A stretch of 64,000 nt of DNA from CAVSWT01 sp963782985 (GTDB lineage: Bacteria > Bacteroidota > Ignavibacteria > Ignavibacteriales > Ignavibacteriaceae). Under the pieces are notes generated by a model. That model did not search any database, was not told the origin of the DNA, and worked only from the letters and a program-made list of their open reading frames with translations. The stretch is from contig CAWALU010000010.1 in the NCBI GenBank assembly GCA_963782985.1, positions 186,001 through 250,000 on the forward strand, written 5' to 3'. Position numbers and translations under genes: made by a program. How positions within the stretch are numbered: position 1 is the first letter of the stretch; the number at the start of each line of letters is the position of its first letter. Shown here one piece after another: positions 17,857 to 26,174 of the stretch.

Positions 17857-19089
17857 ATGGATCAAAAGAGACTACACAAAACAGTTGAAAGAATAGCTTC
17901 GCAAATTTTCGCTTCCGAAGAAGAGATGCTTATTTCAACTGTAAACCAAATTGTAAAACACGATAATATTAATGTTACCGGCGGAAGAATTTGGAGACTT
18001 AAACCTCAAATCTCGTCTTACCAGCTTTTATTTCAAACGGGAACCATCGAAAAAATTAATAATGATTTCATTTTACCTTTAGCTGACTATCCTGTTTTTG
18101 ATTTTATTGCTAAGGACAGAACTATTTTGGGAAGCGAAACAAATGAGGTTCTTAGGCAGATAGGAATTTTTAAATATTCAGCTTCCGGCGTGGGCGAAAA
18201 AATAAAGATTAATGATAAGTTTTATTATGAATATCTGCTTGCCTTAAACAGTAATGAAATTGATGAACAGTTTAGATTAACACTAAATATTATTGCCACT
18301 GCGCTTACATCTCAAATAAAACAGAAAAGATATTTTGCAAAAGCAAAATCTTTGAAAGCGGATATTGATAAAGCAAGAGAACTGCAAAAAAGTATTTTGC
18401 CGGAACATGAGTACCAATTTCATAATTACGAATTATTTGGGATTACTCAGCCCGCAGAAATTGTCGGCGGTGATTTTTTTGATTATCTCGAAATCGGCGA
18501 TGATGATGACAGGCTTGGAGTTGTGGTGGGAGACGCCGCCAGCAAGGGCGTAAGCGCCGCGGCGGAAGCTATGTATATTTCAGGCGCTTTGAGAATGGCT
18601 GCAAGTTTTGAAATAAAAATTGCCCCATTAATGAAAAGAATGAATCAGCTTGTAAACAAAATTTTTGCCGATGATAAATTTGCTTCTTTATTTTATGGAG
18701 AGTTGTCTACGGATAGCAACGGATTGTTTTTATACGCTAATGCAGGGCATAATCCTCCATTTTTTTTGAAGAGCGAAACTGACGAAATAATTGAACTTAA
18801 CCCTACCGGAATGCTGTTAGGTCCTACTCCAAATGCAAAATATGTTGTGGACAATATTAACTTCAGCAAGAATGATGTGCTGGTTATTTTTTCTGACGGC
18901 ATTACAGAAACCGCCGATTCCACTTATGACAATTACGGCGAAGAAAGATTAAGGAATCAACTAAAAAAATCTAAACATCTATCAAGCAAAGAAATTACAT
19001 ATTCAATTTTAGATGACGTAATTAAATTTTCTAAAGACGGAAAATATAACGATGATAAAACTTTGGTCGTAATTAAAAGAGTGAAATGA
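17857..19089 (+). CDS. PP2C-type serine phosphatase, SpoIIE/RsbU family
   Basis: The 410-residue cytosolic protein has an N-terminal sensory region (1-165, possibly GAF-like) and a short linker helix. The phosphatase domain follows with ARELQKSILPE, the metal-binding EIVGGDFFDYLE, VVGDAASKGVSAAAEA, NAGHNPPFFLK and VIFSDGITET. These proteins dephosphorylate anti-sigma-factor antagonists or similar switch proteins. No kinase or STAS partner gene is adjacent. All metal-ligand aspartates I expect are present. Confidence 0.87.
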   Translation: MDQKRLHKTVERIASQIFASEEEMLISTVNQIVKHDNINVTGGRIWRLKPQISSYQLLFQTGTIEKINNDFILPLADYPVFDFIAKDRTILGSETNEVLRQIGIFKYSASGVGEKIKINDKFYYEYLLALNSNEIDEQFRLTLNIIATALTSQIKQKRYFAKAKSLKADIDKARELQKSILPEHEYQFHNYELFGITQPAEIVGGDFFDYLEIGDDDDRLGVVVGDAASKGVSAAAEAMYISGALRMAASFEIKIAPLMKRMNQLVNKIFADDKFASLFYGELSTDSNGLFLYANAGHNPPFFLKSETDEIIELNPTGMLLGPTPNAKYVVDNINFSKNDVLVIFSDGITETADSTYDNYGEERLRNQLKKSKHLSSKEITYSILDDVIKFSKDGKYNDDKTLVVIKRVK

Positions 19090-19197
19090 AAAATTAAATT
19101 TATATGTTATAAATTATTTAGGGGAATTTAATTATCGCGAGTCTATGAAATATTTTTATTAGTCATAAAATTTTTATAAAGTTTAATTGAGGTTATA

Positions 19198-20562
19198 ATG
19201 TTAAAATCAATAAACCCCGCCACTGATAATGAAATTCAATCCTACGAGGAAATGGACGAACAAAAAATTTCTTCAATTATTAATTCAACACATCAAGCAT
19301 TTTCAGGTTGGAAGAAAACCGACTTTAAATTTCGTTCAGAAAAAATGAAAAAGGTTTCTGAAATCTTAAAAAAAGATAAACGTAAATTTGCTGAAATGAT
19401 GACGCTTGAAATGGGAAAACCAATTCTTCAATCAATTGCAGAGGTTGAAAAATGCGCCTGGGTTTGCGATTACTATTCCGAAAATGCAGAATCATTTTTA
19501 AAGGAAGTAAATATTAAAACCGACGCTACTGAAAGTTTTATTACTTTTCAACCGTTAGGAATTGTATTGGCTGTTATGCCATGGAATTTCCCTTTTTGGC
19601 AGGTTTTCAGATTTGCGGCGCCGGCTTTAATGGCTGGTAATGCGGGAATTCTGAAGCATGCATCTAATGTTACAGGCTGCGCTTTAATGATTGAAAATAT
19701 TTTTAAAGACGCCAGCTTCCCTACAAATTTATTCCGTAGTTTAATTCTTTCATCTTCAAAAATGGAAGGCGTTATTAGCAATGAAAAAATTAAGGCTGTT
19801 ACTTTAACTGGAAGTGTTCCGGCTGGAAAGTCGGTTGCTAAAACTTCGGGTTCATTATTGAAGAAAACAGTTATGGAACTTGGCGGAAGTGATCCATATT
19901 TAATTTTAGAAGATGCGGATCTGGAGAGCGCCGCTAAAACGTGTGTTAATGCAAGATTGTTAAACGGGGGACAAAGCTGCATTGCCGCCAAAAGATTTAT
20001 TGTAGTGGAAAAAGTTTATGACGAGTTTGAAAAATTATTTCTTAACGAAATGAAATCTAAAAAAATGGGCGACCCATTTGATGATCAAAATGATTTAGGA
20101 CCTCAGGCAAATAAAAAATTAAGAGACGAACTTCATAAGCAAGTTATGGAAAGCGTTGAGAAGGGAGCGGAAATTTTGCTTGGCGGAAAAATTCCTGATA
20201 GGGATGGCGCATATTATCCTCCCACCATATTAAAAAATGTTAAACCTGGTATGCCTGCTTTTGATGAAGAGCTTTTTGGTCCAGTCGCCGCATTAATAAA
20301 AGCTAAAGACGAAGTAGACGCAATTAACTTAGCAAATAATTCTATCTTCGGATTAGGCGCTGCAGTATTTACAAAAAATATAAAAAATGGAAGAGCCATT
20401 GCAGCTAATCTTTTAGAAGCGGGGAATTGTTTTGTGAATGAATTTGTTAAATCCGATCCGCGCTTGCCGTTTGGAGGAATTAAAGAATCAGGTTACGGCA
20501 GAGAGCTTTCAGAATTAGGCATTAAAGAATTTGTAAATATTAAAACTGTTTATGTAAAATAA
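19198..20562 (+). CDS. NAD(P)-dependent succinate-semialdehyde dehydrogenase (aldehyde dehydrogenase family)
   Basis: The 454-residue protein is a full aldehyde dehydrogenase. MPWNFPFWQVFRFAAPALMAGN and TLTGSVPAGKSVA form the cofactor site, the catalytic Glu is E227 (MELGGSDPYL), and the nucleophile is C261 (GGQSCIAAKRF). FGPVAALIKAKDEVDAINLAN and LPFGGIKESGYGRELSELG lie near the end. The short N-terminus and overall pattern are closest to the Sad/GabD1 type, which oxidises succinate semialdehyde to succinate; other small aldehydes are possible. It is monocistronic, with a GAGGTTATA site before the ATG. Confidence 0.88.
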   Translation: MLKSINPATDNEIQSYEEMDEQKISSIINSTHQAFSGWKKTDFKFRSEKMKKVSEILKKDKRKFAEMMTLEMGKPILQSIAEVEKCAWVCDYYSENAESFLKEVNIKTDATESFITFQPLGIVLAVMPWNFPFWQVFRFAAPALMAGNAGILKHASNVTGCALMIENIFKDASFPTNLFRSLILSSSKMEGVISNEKIKAVTLTGSVPAGKSVAKTSGSLLKKTVMELGGSDPYLILEDADLESAAKTCVNARLLNGGQSCIAAKRFIVVEKVYDEFEKLFLNEMKSKKMGDPFDDQNDLGPQANKKLRDELHKQVMESVEKGAEILLGGKIPDRDGAYYPPTILKNVKPGMPAFDEELFGPVAALIKAKDEVDAINLANNSIFGLGAAVFTKNIKNGRAIAANLLEAGNCFVNEFVKSDPRLPFGGIKESGYGRELSELGIKEFVNIKTVYVK

Positions 20563-20566
20563 AAAA

Positions 20567-20596
20567 AGCTGCCACAAAATTTATTCATGACAGCTT
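20567..20596. terminator. Hairpin between convergent genes
   Basis: AAGCTGCCA and TGACAGCTT can pair with one mismatch across a 12-base loop, just after the dehydrogenase stop. The T-run on the plus side is weak; on the minus strand the stem is followed by TTTTTTT, so it fits the gene at 20632-21099 better. Confidence 0.5.
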
Positions 20597-20631
20597 ATTT
20601 GCTCTTTCGTAGATATTAATCTCTAAAAATT

Positions 20632-21099
20632 TTAGTGATTATAATTATCATTTTCAGTTATATCATTCCAATCGTCTTCAATATCATTCCACGTGCTCTT
20701 GACGCCGGATTTAAAATCGTTCCAATTTTCGTTGGTAGTGCCTTTAAAGTCTTTCCACTCATTATCTAATTCGTCTCTCTTATCCTTTAGGTCCGCAATT
20801 TTTTTATCGTACCAATCTTTTGTATCGCCGGTGGCGTTTTTAGATTTTTCTTCAAGATCATTTATTTTTTGATCAAGTTTTTCTCGTGCAGTTTTAACGT
20901 CTTGTTCAAACTGATCTCTCTCATCGTAAGTATAATCTCTATCGTATACCCAAAAATGATGGTCTGTTTTCATTGTAGTATTGTCTTTCATTACTGTTGT
21001 ATCATCCTTCATATCATGATCATTTTTATTATCGCATGCCACAAATAAAAATGAAAGAATAACTACCGATAACAGCGAGCCAAAAATTGTCTTTTTCAT
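20632..21099 (-). CDS. Small lipoprotein with coiled-coil repeats (sll1863-like stress family)
   Basis: The product begins MKKTIFGSLLSVVILSFLFVAC, a lipoprotein signal whose lipobox ends at the Cys. An Asp/Lys/Met-rich linker follows, then an amphipathic charged helix with repeated aromatic turns (DKKIADLKDKRDELD, WKDFKG, WNDFKSG, WNDIEDDWNDI). Proteins of this make-up are annotated as sll1863-family stress proteins; the function is unknown. I start at 21099 because GGAGA lies eight bases upstream; a TTG at 21114 is in frame but has no ribosome site. The neighbouring small membrane protein is also stress-type. Confidence 0.75.
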   Translation of the reverse strand: MKKTIFGSLLSVVILSFLFVACDNKNDHDMKDDTTVMKDNTTMKTDHHFWVYDRDYTYDERDQFEQDVKTAREKLDQKINDLEEKSKNATGDTKDWYDKKIADLKDKRDELDNEWKDFKGTTNENWNDFKSGVKSTWNDIEDDWNDITENDNYNH

Positions 21100-21138
21100 G
21101 TTTACGTTCTCCAAATTAGTTTTAAAAAATATTACTTA

Positions 21139-21288
21139 TTAGAGTGGTCTTCGCCCTTGTATAACCCTAATTATCACAACTACAATTGCAATAACCAATA
21201 AGATATGTATGAATCCACCCAGCGTGTAAGAAGTAACAACGCCAAGGAGCCATAGAATTAAAAGTATCACGAAAATGGTCCAGAGCAT
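21139..21288 (-). CDS. Small lmo0937-family membrane protein
   Basis: The 49-residue protein is almost wholly hydrophobic: MLWTIFVILLILWLLGVVT, a short polar turn with GGFIHILL, then a second helix ending IRVIQGRRPL. This is the characteristic lmo0937/YqaE-like small membrane protein, often stress-induced and of unknown function. The ATG at 21288 has a perfect GAGGAGG site seven bases upstream. A longer reading from 21324 would put that ribosome site inside the gene, so I reject it. Confidence 0.85.
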   Translation of the reverse strand: MLWTIFVILLILWLLGVVTSYTLGGFIHILLVIAIVVVIIRVIQGRRPL

Positions 21289-21475
21289 CAGCGCCTCCTC
21301 TAATGTTAAAAAAATGTTTAGCAAAAAATAACATTACATACAAAACATCAATATGAAACTTATCACTTTTAAATTGTGATTTAATACAGATCACTTATAA
21401 TGATCTTGAAATTGCGGATAGTTTTTTTAATCCCCAATAATAATTCTTAATTTTAAGATATAAACCTCAAAATAT

Positions 21476-22210
21476 ATGTCGATAAAAAATTATCAGTTAT
21501 TAATTCAGTACGATGGTACAAACTATGCCGGCTGGCAAATTCAAGCTAATGCTATTACCATTCAGCAAAAAATTTCTGATGCCATAAAAATTATTTTAAA
21601 TGAAGATATAAATTTAATTGGCTCCGGCAGAACCGATGCCGGGGTCCATGCTTTGGGACAAACCGCCCACTTCAAAACAAATCAAGAAATAGATTTATTC
21701 CGTTTTAAATATTCTTTAAATTCAATTTTGCCCAATGACATTTCTATAATTAAAATTAATGAAGCTGATGAAAATTTTAATTCAAGATTTGATGCCCGAA
21801 AAAGAAGTTACATTTATTTAATTACAAAAATTAAAAGTCCGTTTTATTTTAATTATGCGTATTATTATAAAAATAAAATTGACTGTAAAAAAATTAATGA
21901 ATTAACCTTATCTCTTTTAGGCGAAAAAGATTTTACTTCCTTTGCAAAAAAAAGTTATAACATTGAAAATAAAATTTGTAATCTGTTCAACATTCAATTT
22001 AGGGAGACAAAAAATTTTTTTGTGGCAATTGTTGAGGCAAATAGATTTTTACACGGAATGGTTAGGGCGCTGGTGGGAACGCTTCTTTACGCGCAGCAAA
22101 ATAATTTGAATGATGATTTTTTATTATCAATTTTAGGCTCTAAAGACAGACAATTAGCAAAGGAAGCCGTTCCGGCAAAAGGTTTATATTTATTTAAAGT
22201 TAAATATTAA
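21476..22210 (+). CDS. truA: tRNA pseudouridine synthase A
   Basis: The 244-residue product starts with the TruA opening YQLLIQYDGTNYAGWQIQ. The catalytic loop is GSGRTDAGVHALGQ with nucleophile D54. DFTSFAKK and the C-terminal NRFLHGMVRALVGTLL complete the family pattern. It modifies U38-40 in the anticodon arm of tRNAs. It is followed by a DUF2231 gene after 38 bases. Confidence 0.95.
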   Translation: MSIKNYQLLIQYDGTNYAGWQIQANAITIQQKISDAIKIILNEDINLIGSGRTDAGVHALGQTAHFKTNQEIDLFRFKYSLNSILPNDISIIKINEADENFNSRFDARKRSYIYLITKIKSPFYFNYAYYYKNKIDCKKINELTLSLLGEKDFTSFAKKSYNIENKICNLFNIQFRETKNFFVAIVEANRFLHGMVRALVGTLLYAQQNNLNDDFLLSILGSKDRQLAKEAVPAKGLYLFKVKY

Positions 22211-22248
22211 AAACAAAGTTTTAAAAATTATTATCCCAAAGGAAAAGA

Positions 22249-22722
22249 ATGGATTTTTTATCTGACCTGCACCCCAAAATAGTTCACTTTCCTGTCGCCT
22301 TATTAATGGTTTACGCGCTGCTTGAAATACTTGGCGTTATTTTTAAAAAAGAATTTTTAAGTAAAGCCGCGCATCTATTTCTATTTCTTGGCGTACTCGG
22401 AGCCTTTGCCGCTGTGCTTACGGGTCATCAAGCTGAAGAGGCGGCGGAGCTGCTGGAAAAAAAAGGAGCGATTATTCAGTTTAGCGCAATTGGCGAGCAT
22501 GAAAATTATGCGACAATAACTTTATGGTTTTTCACAGTTGCGCTGGCGTTAAGGACTTTTTTATTTATCAAAAAAAAATTTGTAGGTATTTACAAATATA
22601 TTTTTATTGCTATTGCCTTAGCGGGGGCGTTTTTAATTTTTGAAACAGCCGACCATGGAGGAAAACTTGTATACAAATACGGCATCGGAACTGAATTGAA
22701 GGAACTGGAAATTACCGAGTAA
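22249..22722 (+). CDS. DUF2231-family inner-membrane protein
   Basis: The 157-residue protein has four membrane spans and the family's opening LHPKIVHFPVALLMVYALLE (residues 7-26), a conserved His-containing segment. Loops include GHQAEEAAELLEKKGA and an invariant-looking HENYATI. DUF2231 proteins may bind haem or metal through these histidines, but no function is established. A GGAAAAGA site precedes the ATG. Confidence 0.8.
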   Translation: MDFLSDLHPKIVHFPVALLMVYALLEILGVIFKKEFLSKAAHLFLFLGVLGAFAAVLTGHQAEEAAELLEKKGAIIQFSAIGEHENYATITLWFFTVALALRTFLFIKKKFVGIYKYIFIAIALAGAFLIFETADHGGKLVYKYGIGTELKELEITE

Positions 22723-22739
22723 CTAAATACAATAATTTT

Positions 22740-23552
22740 GTGCAAAGTAAAATTAATTTTTCGCGGTTATCGCTTATTGTATTTCTTGTAAATTTAATTG
22801 GTTTTGCTTTAAAGTATTTTAACCTTAGTGAATATATAATTATTGCCGGCTTTAGATTTCATTTAAGTTTTGTTCTCCCTTTATTATTTGTCGTTAAAAA
22901 AAGACGGATAAATATTATTAAAGAAATTATTATTCATCCCTCTTATAAAAAATTTTATATACTTTTTTTTTGGATATTAGCGCCGATAAGCCTAACCCTG
23001 CTTTCACTTTTTATCTTTAATAAAATTAAAATTGCAGATACTTACCGATTTTATGAATTGGGTTTGTCATCTATAATTGATTACCCTATTTATCTTTTGT
23101 GGAATCTTCCGCAGATTATTTTGTTGGGCGCTTTTTTGAGCATGGCAATGCACGAAAGGAAATTTAAATTATTAATTTTATTTTTATTAACGGCTTCTCT
23201 TTTTATTTATGAATTTATTCCGCTTAATGAAGAAATAATTTTCAGCAGTAATTTAATTTTCAGTAATATTTTGCCCGTTATTTTAATCGCAGCGATCACG
23301 GGAATACTTATAAAATATTTTCCCAATATTTATATATTTAGCGCTGCAACCTTTTCAATACTATGGATTTATTTTTTATGTTTTGGAAGTCAATCCAAAA
23401 CTATAGTCAATTTATTGTTTGCGGCTAATTATGATAGCTGGGACGGATTTTTTAATGTAGACAAAAATTTAAATTCATTTATGCTTTCCGGTTTTCTTCT
23501 TTTAACTTTGTTAATAATTATAATTTCCGCATTCAAAAAAAAGAAAAGTTAA
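22740..23552 (+). CDS. Polytopic membrane protein of unknown function
   Basis: I do not recognise the family. The 270-residue product is strongly hydrophobic with about eight predicted spans, a basic loop after the third (VVKKRRINIIKE), and a lysine-rich C-terminus (AFKKKKS). A Glu-rich turn (FIPLNEEIIFSSN) sits near residue 165. The arrangement recalls CPBP-like proteins, but the EExxxR motif is absent. The start is a GTG at 22740, 17 bases after the DUF2231 stop, so the two are likely co-transcribed. An outer-membrane barrel gene follows. Confidence 0.65.
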   Translation: MQSKINFSRLSLIVFLVNLIGFALKYFNLSEYIIIAGFRFHLSFVLPLLFVVKKRRINIIKEIIIHPSYKKFYILFFWILAPISLTLLSLFIFNKIKIADTYRFYELGLSSIIDYPIYLLWNLPQIILLGAFLSMAMHERKFKLLILFLLTASLFIYEFIPLNEEIIFSSNLIFSNILPVILIAAITGILIKYFPNIYIFSAATFSILWIYFLCFGSQSKTIVNLLFAANYDSWDGFFNVDKNLNSFMLSGFLLLTLLIIIISAFKKKKS

Positions 23553-23610
23553 GCCTATCATTTTAGAAGAAATTTATATTGTGTATTTTTATTTTTAGAA
23601 TAAAAATTCA

Positions 23611-24198
23611 ATGAAAAAAATATTAATAATATTTATTTTACTTAGCCTGAACTTATTCGCCGGTCAGCCCCCGGCAGAAAAAGCCAGAGGGTTTTTTATA
23701 GCCTTGGGCGTAGGTCCCAGATTCCCTGTAGGCGATTTTGGAGTAACCACCGATCTTGGCTACGGATTAAATCTCGAATTATCATATACTGATAATGAAT
23801 ATTTACCTTTTTTTGTTTTTACCCGCATTGGATATGAACAATTTCCGGGTTCTTCAGATTATTATAAAATTACCGATTACGCAAGTTTTTCAACTACATC
23901 AATTCCCATAAATTTGGGGCTTCGATATTATTTTGCCCCATTGCTGGAAAACGTGGTCTTATTTATGCCCATTTTAGAAGTATCAGCCGCATATACCTAT
24001 TTTGAAAAAACCCATCAATTTAAACCTAATAGTGAAAGAAATAATTTTACTGAAGATAATTCTAAAGTAGGTATTTCGGTCGGCGCCGGTATTTCTATGT
24101 TTCTGATGGAGATAATGGCTTCATATAATTATTTTAGAACCAACCAAACAGTTTTGCTTGATTTTAAAATTAGGCTTCCTTTATTTATTAATTTTTAA
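23611..24198 (+). CDS. Small outer-membrane beta-barrel protein
   Basis: The 195-residue protein begins with a signal peptide (MKKILIIFILLSLNLFAG). It continues as alternating amphipathic strands with many aromatic residues (FFIALGVGPRFPVGDFG, LGLRYYFAPLL, ISVGAGISMFLMEIMASYNYF) and ends LDFKIRLPLFINF, a typical barrel C-terminus with a final aromatic. This fits an eight-stranded porin-like (OmpA/OmpW-type) fold. Function and partner are unknown. The crotonase gene starts eight bases after its stop. Confidence 0.7.
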   Translation: MKKILIIFILLSLNLFAGQPPAEKARGFFIALGVGPRFPVGDFGVTTDLGYGLNLELSYTDNEYLPFFVFTRIGYEQFPGSSDYYKITDYASFSTTSIPINLGLRYYFAPLLENVVLFMPILEVSAAYTYFEKTHQFKPNSERNNFTEDNSKVGISVGAGISMFLMEIMASYNYFRTNQTVLLDFKIRLPLFINF

Positions 24199-24205
24199 GA
24201 AAACT

Positions 24206-24988
24206 ATGGATTACCAAAATTTACTTTTAGAGATTAAAGATTTAATTGCAGTAGTTACTATAAACCGTCCTGACAAATTGAACGCGCTTAATAAACAAAC
24301 TTTAACTGAATTACAAAATGTTTTTGAAGAATTAAAAACTAATGACGAGGTTAGAGTTATAATCGTTACGGGCGGCGGTGAAAAGGCTTTTGTTGCGGGC
24401 GCTGATATTTCGGAATTAAATAAGTTAGATATGATTTCCGGTAAAGAATTTGCAGAACATGGACAGGAAATTTTTAATTTAATTGAAGAAATGAACAAAC
24501 CGGTTATTGCCGCGGTTAATGGATTTGCATTGGGCGGCGGAAGCGAATTGGCTTTAGCCTGCCACTTTCGAGTAGCGTCCGAAAATGCAAAATTCGGTCA
24601 GCCGGAAGTTAATTTAGGAATTATTCCCGGCTACGGTGGGACTCAACGATTAACGCGTTTGATAAATTCCGGCAGAGCAATGGAATATATTTTAACCGGC
24701 GATATGATTGACTCGGCTGAAGCGCTAAGGATTGGTTTAGTCAATCACGTTTATCCGCAAAAAGATTTATTTGATAAGACTTTTGAAATTGCAAAGAAAA
24801 TAATTTCTAAAAGTGAACATGCAATTAAAATGGCGGTCAAAGCCGTTAACGCGGTTGATGAAATGCCCGCAAAAACTGGACAAAGTTATGAAGCAAATTT
24901 ATTTGCTGTTTGCTGCGGAACTGAAGATTTTAAAGAGGGAACATCTGCGTTTCTTGAAAAGCGAAAACCTAATTTTAAAAATAAATAA
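24206..24988 (+). CDS. Enoyl-CoA hydratase/crotonase family protein
   Basis: The 260-residue protein carries the crotonase signature. The oxyanion-hole segment AFVAGADISEL is near residues 61-71. The motif GFALGGGSELALACHFRVAS contains catalytic E114, and FGQPEVNLGIIPGYGGTQRL has the second catalytic E134. It hydrates trans-2-enoyl-CoA in fatty-acid oxidation or a related route. I start at the ATG at 24206: the longer frame from 24158 lies inside the preceding barrel gene and has no ribosome site. No other beta-oxidation gene is nearby. Confidence 0.9.
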   Translation: MDYQNLLLEIKDLIAVVTINRPDKLNALNKQTLTELQNVFEELKTNDEVRVIIVTGGGEKAFVAGADISELNKLDMISGKEFAEHGQEIFNLIEEMNKPVIAAVNGFALGGGSELALACHFRVASENAKFGQPEVNLGIIPGYGGTQRLTRLINSGRAMEYILTGDMIDSAEALRIGLVNHVYPQKDLFDKTFEIAKKIISKSEHAIKMAVKAVNAVDEMPAKTGQSYEANLFAVCCGTEDFKEGTSAFLEKRKPNFKNK

Positions 24989-25023
24989 TTCAATTCTTTC
25001 ATCTATCCTTAAAAAATTCTACG

Positions 25024-26055
25024 ATGAACGCATCATCTAAAAGAATTACAATTCAAATTTTATTCGGCGTTATTGTTGCGCTAATTATAGCGAACATTGT
25101 TTATAAAAAATATTTTACAATTGAAATTCCTTCTGAAAAAGGAGAAGTGAGCGCATCGTCAATTGAAAAAAAATTTCTTAACAACATCAATAGTTTTGGT
25201 TTTAAAAATGAATGGATAACTAAGACAAAATATTCTTCCGCCGCTTCAAATGAAAAGATAGATGATTCGCTGAAAGCCTATAAAATATCTGTTCCGGAAG
25301 ACCTTCCCATTACTGTTATCATTAATGAAATTAATTCTTCGCTTAAAAATGATAACGTAGAAATAATTTCTAAAGAAGAAAAAATAAACGGCAAAACGAA
25401 ATTATTTATTTATTCTAAAAATATATTGAAGCTTTATTCAGTGATCGATTATAATAATGAAACCCGGCGTAAAGCCGGTTATGTAGGAATTGTAATTTCA
25501 AGCTTAGAAAATTTGAATGAAGATGAAGTAGATCAAATTCTAAATTTCCCCGAACTGTTTGGCTATTATGTTATTCCGTCAAAAGAATCTTCTTTATTTG
25601 TAAAGAAACATTTAAAGTTGAAAAAAGAATATTTGGTTCTTCTTGGCGATGATATTGATGATTTAAAGTTTAAACTTAAAGTAGACTATTCGGAACGAAG
25701 ATTAAAAGAATCGATTCGATCAATAATAGGAGCCTTCCCTAACGCCTCGCTTATTTTAATTGATGATAATTCTGAATTGTATAATTCAAGTATTTTTAAT
25801 TTCATAAGCGATGAATTTAAAAAAAGAAATATAAAACTTATTAACAAAAGCCAAATGTCCGACATTTCAAATGAATCAAAAAACCAAGTTCAATCAAGTT
25901 TTAGAAATATAGTAAAGTCGAACAATAGCGGCTGGGGCAAAGCTATAATAGTATCTGCTGAAAACTTTGATTTAGTTAAAGATGAAATTATTAAGCTTAG
26001 AAAGATAGGATACAAATTTATTAACCCTTCGCAGATTTTGTTAAACGCCGAATAG
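25024..26055 (+). CDS. Membrane-anchored protein, possibly divergent polysaccharide deacetylase-like
   Basis: The 343-residue protein has one N-terminal helix (ITIQILFGVIVALIIANIVY). A periplasmic part follows: first an alpha/beta domain (to about residue 145), then a segment starting GYVGIVISSLENLNEDEVDQILNF that runs to the end. The second part resembles the order of YibQ-type divergent polysaccharide deacetylases (an opening strand, a cleft segment YLVLLGDD, a late strand NASLILIDDNSEL). The usual metal-binding motifs are not obvious, so it may be inactive or unrelated. Divergent deacetylases act in the periplasm on glycans. The call is weak. Confidence 0.4.
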   Translation: MNASSKRITIQILFGVIVALIIANIVYKKYFTIEIPSEKGEVSASSIEKKFLNNINSFGFKNEWITKTKYSSAASNEKIDDSLKAYKISVPEDLPITVIINEINSSLKNDNVEIISKEEKINGKTKLFIYSKNILKLYSVIDYNNETRRKAGYVGIVISSLENLNEDEVDQILNFPELFGYYVIPSKESSLFVKKHLKLKKEYLVLLGDDIDDLKFKLKVDYSERRLKESIRSIIGAFPNASLILIDDNSELYNSSIFNFISDEFKKRNIKLINKSQMSDISNESKNQVQSSFRNIVKSNNSGWGKAIIVSAENFDLVKDEIIKLRKIGYKFINPSQILLNAE

Positions 26056-26174
26056 CCGTTAACAGATGCGGAAAATCTAATAGAAATAAAAAAGTGAATT
26101 TGTTATTCTGAAAGAAACTATTTTAAGTTACTCTTAAATATTGGCGCGTTTACTTTTGAATGACCGAACTTAAT

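Noticed and set aside
19548..19991. Long antisense open frame (147 codons) inside the dehydrogenase gene
   Set aside because: It is a shadow of a strongly conserved gene, with no ribosome site or protein-like pattern.
21289..21324. Longer form of the lmo0937-type protein
   Set aside because: It would include the perfect GAGGAGG ribosome site as coding sequence.
24158..24205. Upstream start adding 16 residues to the crotonase
   Set aside because: The extension lies inside the barrel gene, is hydrophobic by chance and lacks a ribosome site; the ATG at 24206 matches the family start.
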